A stretch of 64,000 nucleotides of DNA from positions 14,825,001 to 14,889,000 of the forward strand of contig OU612066.1 of assembly GCA_914767715.1 (NCBI GenBank). The letters are read 5' to 3'. This document shows, in pieces, positions 44,324-56,300 of this stretch. This stretch comes from Membranipora membranacea. Its lineage: Eukaryota; Bryozoa; Gymnolaemata; Cheilostomatida; Membraniporidae. Positions within the stretch are counted from its first letter, which is position 1. Each line of letters starts with the position of its first letter. The notes beneath the pieces are model-generated. The model ran no database searches. It was not told the origin of the DNA and was given only the letters and a program-made list of their open reading frames with translations. The position numbers and the translations under genes were made by a program.

Positions 44324-47300
44324 GTATAGTAAGAGCAATTGCTGTAGTTTAATACAATATAGTAAGGTATTTCATTTTACAATAAGAAAATGCAAAGCTC
44401 TTTGCTCCAAATTCTCAATATCACTCTGCTCTAAACACTTTTGATCTTTCACTTAGTCAGACTCAAACAAATAGTGGGTGAGCACTCTGGCAAGTCTCAT
44501 CATCAATTCATGTTTTCTATCTGTTATTTTAAAAGCGAAATGATGCTGATGCAGGAAATGAAGAAAACGGCTGCAGAAAGATATGACAACCCACTTATTC
44601 GTCTGCAAGAACCGACTGCACGCATACCAAATGATCAAGATCCTGCTGTCAAAGTAGTTAAAACTGTACCCAGTGGACCGACTGTGGAAATATCACTGAG
44701 AACATTCCCGCATCCCTCCAGTGAGTTAGCATATAGCGGGTAGAAAGCTCTGCTGTCCATTTTTGTTCAAAATTGAAGTAGTGTAGCAGTTTTTGGGTTC
44801 TGAGTGATAACATGTTTTCTCTATGCAATTTTAGGTTTCAAGACGGCTTATGCATCAGCACTGTACCAATGTATAAATGAGCAGATCAACTGTGGTGTAT
44901 CTGTGGCTACTGACGGCTTTCTCTTGAGGGAAAACTCGGTCTACCATTTCTGGTTAGTATCAGCTTTATATCATGTATACCCTCTCAGGCTGAGCATGGG
45001 TCAGTCAGGCAGGGGGGGGGGGGATGGGAAGAGCTTGGGGGGGGGGCTCAAACCAGTGTATACTGGGTGATCTATGCTTTCAAAATTAAGGAAATGACAA
45101 ACAGATATAAATGTGTAACAGAACTACTGAATCAGGGATGCGAGTCCCTTTTCAAGTTTTTTTTAATTAAGTTTTGTATTCAATGCCATCCAATTCCATG
45201 CCCTACACAGTTCTTTTTGTCCTTGCAGCCGCCATATCACAGGAATTGACTTCAACAACTTTTCTTTCCGAATATATCATGCCGGTGCCATCCAGTCTTA
45301 TGTACCAATGGTGGTCAATAAACTAGAAGTAGTGAAACAAGGATTCCTAGCAGATGAATGGAGCGAGGCGCAAAAACTATCGGCGGTCCCTATCAAGTGC
45401 TGTATACCTGGTCCATATACTATAATGCATTCATTAGCTATAAGTGAGTTTTCTTCCTTGATATAACCTGGTTTGGGGCTGTATCTTCGATAGATGGCCC
45501 CAATTGCGCCCCCGAATTATACCTACAAAATGTTGGGTGGTCATATGCGACCCCATTTTAAGTTTTATGATATATAATACTGATATACAGTGTGGGATCA
45601 GTTTTTCACAGTTTAGTCACTGTGAACAGGCATGGCAAAAAGATTCTTAAGAAGATTGTGTGTCAATATAAGTCTATGCCACAGTAAAAGTAGCCAATGT
45701 GTTGGCTCTGATTGGTGAGTGGGGATAATATACCCACTAATCCTACCCAATACATAGGCTACAGTAACAGGTGCCCAAAAATTAAGTCATCAATCTACGG
45801 AATGATTTTCATTTTGCACTCAAACTTGATGTTTACTTCTTACACAGGTGGGAAGGCCTACATTACTCAGCCTAACACTATCATAGTAGATCTGTTAAAA
45901 ATAATGACAGATGAGATATATCTCTTGTATCAGAGAGGCTGCCGCAATGTGCAGATAGATGAGCCAATGCTGCCGAGCATAGCTGACTCAGTCAGCGTGA
46001 GCCAAGCTATAGCCATGGTGAATAAGATTACTGGATGCTTTGAGGTAAATATACGCTGATATCTACTGACCCCACCCTGTGCGCTGATGTAGATATAGAG
46101 TATATACATTCAGATGTGCTTGGGGATGGTTTTAATCATTAAAGAATGCTTCCCAGTTGGAATCGGACCCATGACCCTTGCGGCAATTGCGCTTACTGAT
46201 GGCGCTGTCACCATCCTCAATAAGGATGGTTTGATGGCGCTATAATTGATATGATCTAGCAGTATCTACTTTGTAATTTAATCCAGAGAGTGCCATGGAA
46301 AAAGGCACCCGAGTCAACAACTAATATAATGAAGACACATCTCCATTTATGTTCGGGACAACCCAATCACCTGGTAAGCAGTTTCTTAATCATCCCCCCA
46401 ACTTTTGCCATAATTTCATTGGCATGTTATGAAAACAGGTTGATAGTGTATGCTAAATAAAATAGTGCATATATATAATACGTTGTTTTTCACTCATCTT
46501 GCTCCATTTATAGTATCGATGCTACTGTCTTGCTTTGCCAAAAGTGTCTATTTCAAGCCATGTATCCAGCTATTTGTGTATTTCTAATTTTCCTAATTTT
46601 CCTAATTTGAGGTTTTCTCTTATTTTCTTTATTTTTCCTTTCAGAACCAGAATGGTATAGATAAAACTCCGTATATGAACCTCGGTTTGCTTATCGATGC
46701 TGCTGATAAGGCCGGGTTTCATGCAGGTATGCAAGGCAGTTCTCCAATTTTTTCTGACAAAGGCTGCAAAATCACATTGAAATTGAAATTAATTCACACT
46801 TTTAGTATGAGTTGACAATTCCCAAATAACGCTGCTAGATGCAGATTGAGTGTGACAGTTGTGGGGATACAATAAATGGACTATGTACGCTCTAACAACC
46901 CTAACACTGTGTTAACAAGGTGGCAGTAGTGGTAGTGGATCTGAATGCAAGACTCCAAGTAGTGAATATCAGGCTTGCTATAATCATGGAGTTTGGGACA
47001 ACCCCCTGCTATAATTAGGGATGTCATCCATCCGATTGGGTAGCTCACTTGCTATTCACTGCCAGGGGTTAATTGTCGGGGCATCTTTTTATGTAGATTG
47101 ATTACTTCAGCTCTTAGACCCCTCGGTTGTGTACTGTATCTGTAAAATTTTAATGACAAGACCATCCAATACACTGATAACATGTGGTCAAATAATTTTC
47201 AGTATGTATCGAAGATGTACCGACGCTGGACTTGCGTGTATTGCTGATGGCTAAGCGGTGTAACATCATTATCGGATGTACAGATTCACATGATATAGAA

Positions 47301-50300
47301 GTAGAGCCTGTACATAGACTGAGACACAGGATTCTGGAGTACCTGCTATACATTAGTGCTGATAGACTTCAGATCAGTCCGACATGTGGACTCGCTTTCC
47401 TTCCAGAGGGTGCGTAACTAAAGCTTATAGTTTGCTTAGGGTAAACTGTAGTTTAAGTGCTCAAACGGTGCAAGATGCTGGTAGAGGCATTTCATTATCA
47501 ACCACTTTCTCCCCTCCAGAAGGGGAGAAAGTGGTTGATAATGAAATGCCTCTACCAGCATCTTGCACCGTTTGAGCACTTAAACTAGGTAAACTGTATC
47601 TTATAAGGGTATTCCTCAAAGCTTCCTTATGGTGGTTAGATCCTGTAGCACTTTCAAATTGATGAGATTCAGGCTAGATTGACACCATGGAATAAACAAG
47701 TTAGGTGGTGGAATGAGTTTTTATGGATAAGTGTTTGAAACCTAGTAAATCTTACAACCACATAGCTGAGCTTCTTTAGAAAAATTCAAGATGCTCCCTC
47801 TCTTCTGACTGTGTAGGTGAGTTATGGTACGAGAGAACACAACTCTGAGTAGTGAATAGTTGGCATGCTAATTAACTCCATCAACCCATTCTTTTTCGGA
47901 GATGGGGAGATGGCGCAATCGGTTATCACGCTGTCGCTAACTATTCACTGCCAGGTGACTGGTGCCACAAGAGTTGTGGGTCCGAATCTCATTGGGGAGC
48001 TTTCAAGGTTGATAGTTCCAGCCCTCAGCACCCTCGGGTGTATACCTCTTCTAAAGTCCGGACTGGCACCGTTATGATTTGCTCAATAACATCTGATGAA
48101 GTCCAATTTCACTAAGACTATAATCTTCCAGAACTACATCTACATGTACATTACATGGCGATGCACTAGGTAGGATTCCTTACAGAAGCAGAGATACGCA
48201 TATCTGGATTGAATGGATATGTATGTGTTTTAGGCCTGGCTTCTCGAAAACTGCTGAATTTGGCTTCTGCTGCGAGGGGATTGAGTGCACCTACATATAA
48301 CCATTATGATCTATCATCTCAAAAAAAAGTCAGGGGGAAGACTAGCCTTTCAAAGTATGCATATACCACCTGTGTTACTTTACAAACGGATCCGCCCCAT
48401 TTTCCCAATGTCATTTTCCCACCTCCGTTATCTCACCAAGCCGTTATCCCACCTGGATATTTTCCCACCAAGCCGTTATCCCACCTGGATGATTTCCCCA
48501 CCAAGCCGTTATCCCACCTGGATGATTTCCCCACCAAGCCGTTATCCCACCTGGATGATTTCCCACTCTGCCAATACAACATCCCACCAAACCACAAACT
48601 CATATACTGCAACATAGTCAACGACCTGGGATTTCATTGCATCCCTAAGATAATGAAATGTAGGTTTTAAAGATGTTTTCTTACTCCTGTCTACGAACTG
48701 TTTCTGGTTTAGGCTACAACAAAATTCGAAAACCAGTGAAATTCTAACTGAGTGTTACTCATGTGATTTTAGAGGGCTTCCCTCACAGAAAAGTTCACAG
48801 TTTCGTGCCGGTAGTAAAGTCTCATTACTGGGAACAAAAGCTGAGACCACCACCATCATAAAACAGAATGACAAACTTAAGAAGGGTCAAAAGGTAAGAG
48901 AGCAGACTATCTTTACAGTGAAAATGAAAGACAACAGGAATTATGATTAACTCGCAGCGAGCAAACTAAGGACAATAGTAACTGTTACAAACAGTATATA
49001 TTTATATATATCCAGATTTCTATCGTGTTGTATATATTTATTACTCTTGCGTACTTTTCATACCATTTAGTTAAGAGGATCCCAGGTTAGATTTCAAAAC
49101 ACGAAGTTCAAGGTATTTCTCCGCTTGCATAGTTTGAACTAAATGTCCGTCTATCGCTGGCTATCACTTTCCTCACTATTTATTCCATCTTGTCTTATCT
49201 TGTCTTGTCTAGTCTGTCAATGTACCACTGCTTTGCATTTATATTCATTCTTTTCTGATAATTGAGCTGCCATTTTATTCTAGTTTGATATGTCAATAGT
49301 CTGAACCCACCAGACTCTTACACCCATGTCCGACGGCCCCCCAGGGGCAATTTGTCTATGGCCCTCGATCGATCAATCAATTGATAAATCAATCACCTAG
49401 AAATCTAGAAAGCTGTCTTTGTTTTGGCATCATTATGTTTCCGAAAAATAGTTTCAATGATGTGCTTAAAAAATTGATTAACTGAAGAAGATCGGTGCAC
49501 TGCATTTTCCAAAACAAAAATGGTCGACTTTGTGTTCATTTATCAACCATTAGCATAACAAACTTCATGTCCGCTATGCGTCTCAGGTAAATTTTCGATC
49601 GACTTTCTTTGAATACCCTTCTATCTATCGAATTCTCATTGCTGTATTTCACAGTTTATTGCGATGCTTATCTGTCTTCTTCTTCCAGTTGTACCCTTTC
49701 ATTGTCATGTCTCATTCTTTCATCAAGATTTGTGATTAATTATTTTTAGTTCAATTCTATCTATGATAGCTTCATCTATAAATCTAAAACATCATTTTCT
49801 TCGAATTGTACTATTTTGCTACCATGTCCCATCATTTCGTACAATTTCACACATTAAGTCATAAAAATGGAGGAAAAACTTTCCTGGACTTAAATTTTGA
49901 TCAAGTCGCTATGTCATGTGAATTTTTGCTCCCTTGTCTTTAGGGTCATCGACTTGCGGTAAAACTGCTACATTTTCCTCCATGTTATTAGTAATGCTAC
50001 CAGAATGATTTTTGCATTGCTTTTTTTAATTATCCTTATCAACAAAGCTGCTTATTATTCTGTCTAGTTTTGAGATCATGGATGAACCATTTTGACTACA
50101 TTTCCAGTTACATCAAAAGGCATGGGTAAATAGATTAACTTGATCATCATTGCTTGTCTGTGTGCTTATTTAACTCAGAGCGCGTAATGTACTTGCTTTA
50201 AAGCTACAGTTGCGCCTCTCTATATTTGGTATCATATTGAAGGTATCACATATATCATATATATATATATATATGACATATAACATAACATATGAAAGTT

Positions 50301-53300
50301 GAAATCATTAGCTTTACTAGAATGAAATTTTTTCTCAACTTTTCTCCACAACAAAGGTTGGATCCTCGTTATCCTTATATGTTAAAGAGCGATAAAGAGA
50401 GGACACCCTAATTATAGTTCAGAAAAATTGAGAAAAAATTTATATTTTAGTAAAGCTAATGGTTTCAACTGTGTCCATAGGCTATTTAAAAGGTTGCCAT
50501 GGTGCTCTTAATTAGACTGAGACCTGAAATATGATACCAAATATGGGGAGGCGCTACTATAGCTTTATTATGTCACCTGTCCCTTATTGTCAATTTATGC
50601 AATAATCCCTTAACTGCTCTGCTGATTTCTGAAACATAATATTGGCTACTACCACTTGTTGACTGCTGTGAGTTAACGCATGCACATTGTTTTTCCTAGG
50701 CATCTGTGAATGACATTCTCGCCAGAAATAGGGGCAACACATCACGTCTGGCAGTATCAGCGGTGCCACCAAACAAAGAACACCCTAACAAAGAACATCC
50801 TAACCGACTCTCACCAATCCCAAAAACTGACAGCAGCTACGCCCACTCATCCAAACTGTCAGATGTCAATGGTGAGCTATTCAAATTGTCAAGGAGTTGA
50901 CTACACACAGGAGTTTCAGAATCATCATTACATTTTTTTTATAAAAAGCTTGTGAGAGAAATTCTGTTTTTATTTTGGAATTGCCTCCTAATTTTGTTTG
51001 ACAAACGTGTAGGACTCTTGTCTGCACGTGATCATTCCATTTCTATTTTTCTAACACTCTTCTTCTACGTAGCTCTTTATACTCGTCAAGGCTGGAGTCA
51101 ACCAAATGCAATCTTAGAAGTGTGTAGCTCATAGCATAACTTTTTGGTGCCCTCTCGTTCAGACAAAGCCATGTAGTTTAAACCTTTGAACCTTATTCAC
51201 CAGTAAATCAAAAACAGGCAAAGATAATCCTTCTTGGCCAATTGGCCAAGATCAAAGTGTCACTGCCAATGGGCGATTAGCACCTGTTTCAGTTTTTGGC
51301 AGCTTGCTGCATACTGAAGATCAGTAGGTCCTCTATGGCCTTACCTCTAGGATGCATTCTAGTTTTCTAGGATGTATCACACTCTCAGTACGAGGATTTC
51401 GGGCAACTTGTGTCCCTCATTAGGGGCAGCCAAACCTCTGTTTTGTCACAAACAGGGCCGACAAAGATAATCCGATTCAAACATTTATTTAACCAGCCTC
51501 AAAGACGAGCGTACTTATGGTAGAGAGTATCAACAGTGATTACCAGTTATATCAGAGGGAGTGTGATGAGCTTGTACCAGCAGGTAAGCTCATGCTAAGA
51601 GACAGCTACAAGATAGCCACAGACCTGAGTGCTGTGTCACAATGGGGAAGTAGCAAAGTATAATATACCTGGAACATTTGGGAAAGTTATATTAAATTAC
51701 TGGATAAGGACATTATCACTATGGTCATCAATCATGCTGTGATTTTACCATGAAGAAGGTACTGTTGAGGTTTTTACCCCATAATATGACATCAGAAATG
51801 AGCAGTACAACTGGAATTTTGCATCGGGAACACATCCAGTTTGGATGGAGAGACAATATTATTTGTGTTATATTTTCAGCAATGATAAGGAGGTTTTGGA
51901 ACACAAATGAAATCCCCAAGAATCGAGGAGGGGTGTATGATATGTTGATAGATATGACTGAACGTTTATTGATAGCGACCAGAAAAACTGCATACAGCTA
52001 CACAGGCAAATACGAACCTGCTCATCTCGGAAAATCTCTACAGAGATGGCCAGAGTGAGTAATGTAGACAATACAACTAAACTGTAGCGCCTGGTGAGAG
52101 CTAGAAACAACTGAACAACTTTCTTCCTACCTCAAATATTCAGTCATGCTATGAGCTCCACGCCAAATTCACTTCTTGGTAAAAGTTATGTATATAGTGT
52201 TAGAAATTGTCCCCCGTGCTCATCTATGATATGTGGGTTGTGTACCGTACAAGCCCAACTAGCTGCGACTTCCAATGTTTTTGCCACAGCAACAAAAATA
52301 AATTTTTTTTTTTTATCTGCCCAATTTAACGGGCCCCCTTAAACGCAGGTGGCTTGTGTGGGGTAGTACCCTATACCCTATACCCTTGCCCGCCGTTACC
52401 AACTACTCGTTTTTCAAAGAGGCAGAGGGGGATCTTTATACTGCATGCAAGCACACAGTAGACCTTCTGCATTTATGGTCCTGATCCGAACAGACCTGGC
52501 CAGGATGAATGGCTTGCCAGTGCCAATTCAGAAATGACAGCCGGCGCCGGGCATCGAACCTGGATCCTAAGATCACAAGACCTTACCCTTAACCGTCAGA
52601 CCACTCCTGACTAATTTTCATTGTCAGGAGACATGATACAATAGAAGATGAGGTCATTCATTATCCTTCGTTTTGAAAATCAACCTTTATAGTTCTCTAA
52701 AATCAATGGATGTGGCAATTTACTGAGCAGGTGGACAATTTCTATCTTTTTTGAATTATCTTACTGTAAAAATAATTCATAACTACAGCAGTATTAGCAT
52801 CCTGATTTCCGACTATAAATTCTTTATTGTCATTTAGCACTGGAATGCATGACAAATATGTTGCCGAGAAAGCTGAGTATGACTTGTCGATCGGATCTAC
52901 ATCTGGCTTCAAACATTATACTGCTGTAAATATATCAACAAAGGATGTCTGTAAGTTCAATCTATGTGTCCTTATTCTTGTTTTTACCAGCTTCTGTAGC
53001 TGCTACAAGCATTACCCAGCAAGCCATCCTCACACTTGTACCAAAATTACCAGTTCACCTTATAGGTAGTTAATGAGTAATAATTTATATGTCCCAGAAT
53101 CTTAATCAGCTATATTCATGGGTTTTGCCGGGACCGGGCACTGTCAATTCATTTAAATCTCCACAAAGAGCCTAAGAGTTATCACACTTTGTTACGAAAT
53201 AAGACAGCTAAATATCAAATCATTTTCGCAATAGTTTGGTGAAGACGGGCTGAAATAAGTTAGCCTTATCAATTATGATTAGGTGAATAAATATCTGTTT

Positions 53301-56300
53301 TGAAGATCGTTAAACTAACTTGTATAATTTTACAGCGATGCCAGTAGTACATCAGTACACTAAATACTCAGGTATGTAACCTAGTCCATCAAAATAATAC
53401 TTTTGACACACCTAAGTTCCAATCATATAGTAACAAGTGATGATGCAATAAAGTCATCTATACTCATAAAACGTAGCCTGGGCAGGCTGTCGGGTGGGTG
53501 GGGGAAGGAGGGGGGGGAGCCTGGGTAAATCCGTCGTGACCTCCCCCGACAGCCTGCCCAGGCTACATAAAACATTTACATTCAGCAACGATGAATCATG
53601 CGGTAATATTTGGGTTCAGCACAACACTATAGCAACCATCAAGTTATCGGCACATGTATGCGACATTAAATGTTAAAACTCGTTGTGCCCGTTTACAGAT
53701 TACAATCCAGCATCTTATCCAGTGCCATTCTGCGTCAGCCAATTCTACGCCAGGTGTATGAAAATGAATCGAATAAAGTGTAGGAGACGTGAGGCCCAGC
53801 TCAAAGAAAAAGAGCAAATGATGAGACAAATAGGATTGAGGAGATCATATATAGAAAAGCAAATGGAGACCCTTCGAGCAGACGAGGATTCCGATCTGGT
53901 TTATGATTATAGCAAGCCAGACTACGGAGCCAAAAGATGGAAGTTTCTCAAGGTAAGATTCAAATATCTGTCTAACTTTGTTCTGCAACAATGCAAAAGA
54001 ACCTGTAAATATTGAAGTTTACAGACCAGGGAATTCTCCCTGCACAGACAAGGAGCAACTTCTGTTCATAAAATAAATTGTATTTACATTAGTTTTCGTC
54101 TGCACTATTTAGAAAACATTACACTATTGAAATAATAGACTGCCAAAGAAATTTTTAAAAAACTGCCAAAGATGTTTTTTATGAAGATATTTAGGTGGTC
54201 CTTTTGAGGTTCTGTCCAAAGAGGGGTTAAAAGTATCGATATATGCAAGACTTACTCTACAATAATACTTTGATTCTGTTTTTCAGTACCACGTTAAAGT
54301 ATGCAGATTATTTCCAGAAAAGAAACAAGGTATACTATATTTTAGGTCTTTTACATGTTCCATCTTGACAGCCACAAAGAATCAGGCATAACCATGTGCT
54401 CACTCACCCATGGTAGATATTGATCCAAACATTTGCAGCGGATATCCCTATTGGAAGATGTTTGCTCTTGACATGGAGCAATAATCCCAACCTTAAAATT
54501 GAGGGTGCTTGGCTTATTATTTGATTTCACCTGACTATGGCAATGATAATATGAGTTTGATTATTATAATAAGCTACTCTCTTCCCATCGTTGTGAATTC
54601 CAAACACCTGTATTGCTGCAGGATATGTGTTTCCATTGTCATGTGTAGGGAAAAAATCAGGACCCGGTTGGGTTCTTGGGTCCGGATTGCCATTCGACAG
54701 GCTCTTGTTCGTGACGCCAGACAAAAATTGCATGATAGAATATTTTATCCCTCATATATCATCATCATACCATATTCATCATTATACAGACATTCACTAG
54801 TAAGCACAGGCTACCAGTTTAAATTAGCATTTGTGTGTGAATTAACAGTAAAATTTCTGCATAGAGACTATAGGCCAGAAGCAGCTATAGCATAAGTTGT
54901 TATGGCACGAACAATATTTGATGGCAGGATACTGATCGCGTTTTATACTTCATTGGTGTATGTTCTGTAAAATTCACCGGGTGTACCCAGTTGTAGTGGT
55001 CATATTTAGGAATTAAGAGGGGTTTTATTGTTACATTTTATGTATGGGGACATAACTCCTATTCTGACAGTATGATAATGAAATAACTCATGCAAAACAT
55101 TCTAATTTTCAGGGATTCCCAGGTTGAATTTGCATTGTGGGTATTTTGTTGACATACCAATTTATTTACAAAGCAAACTTGCAGAAGTCTGCTCGTGTTA
55201 GATCAGCACAAGTTGTAACATTTCAATGGAATAATGTCAAACTTCTTTGAGGCTAGTATAATATTGTATGATCTAAGTCCACTGTCTTGGCTCTTGGGGC
55301 AATTACAAACAACATTGTTTGATGTTTCAACAGCTTTGCATCTTTTCCTAACAGGCTCATGACATGATATGGTGAAAGCGGTAGCGGCAACGCTGTCACT
55401 GACGATCCACCTCATGCAATGATATAATATATTATGCTAACACAGTACTATAGTCTTGACTTCTGCCAACTGCATCAAAATGACTAATTACAATTGATAG
55501 TGTGATTATTTGGGATATGCAGTAGTGCTGCCGCTGACCGTTTCAACTGAGTACACCCTCATATTTGGATTCCGCAATTTTATTCACTCTGGAGAGACCT
55601 GTTTTTCCCCACATCAACTTTGTCTCACATTATCACTTTTTAGCAGTCTCATGACTTGGCTGTTTCTTGTCTTGTTCTCGTGGGGATGTAGCGCTGTCGC
55701 TGACCACCTTTTGAAATATCGTGTTAAAGCGCAGTTATAGTCATGTTCTCTGCTGATCATATTGAACTCACAACATTTCATCTATGGTTCCAGGTTCCAG
55801 ATATGCTGCCACGCTGCCGCTGACATGATTGTTACCACTGGGTACACTCTCAGTTTTGGATGCGGCATGTTGTTTTACCTTGCAAGAAATATCATTGTTT
55901 TAAGCTCGTAACATTTCACATTTTAAAAGCAATTTGACATGATTGCCTTAATTGGGTACCCTCTGATCTTTTGATTCAGCATGTTGTTTTACCTAAGTAA
56001 TACCTTTTACTTAAACTCTTGACATTTTGATCGTTGAAAGCAATTTTGAGAAAAATTGCGGATATGCTGTTGCGCTGCCGCTTACATGAATGGCCTTATC
56101 GCTTCAACCGGGTACACCCTTGTTTTTGTATTCAGCATGTTGTTTTTCCCTAGTAAGACCTTTTTTGAGATTCTGAACATTTCACTTGCTAAATGCGATT
56201 TTGAGAAAAATTGCAGATATGCTGCCGCAAGACAGTGGTCTTAGACCACACATAAAAGTTTGACCTAATTCAATTCAAACTTGTGCTGATCTAAAATAAG

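Noticed and set aside
47898-47995. tRNA gene
   Set aside because: A and B boxes are present but no acceptor or anticodon stem closes; a SINE head fits better.
44536-48354. Bacterial contamination carrying metE
   Set aside because: The domain is interrupted by several GT-AG introns in consistent phase and continues into flanking exons of an intron-rich gene.
48285-48617. 110-codon overlapping frame through the minisatellite
   Set aside because: It is a second frame of the same 33-bp repeat, which is open in several frames because of its periodicity.
52540-52620. tRNA gene on the minus strand
   Set aside because: Good B-box and A-box, but the 5' and 3' ends do not pair and there is a SINE body downstream.
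54509-54895. 128-codon open frame next to the TIR element
   Set aside because: It runs from unique intron sequence into the TIR, has no homology, and the exon chain bypasses it.
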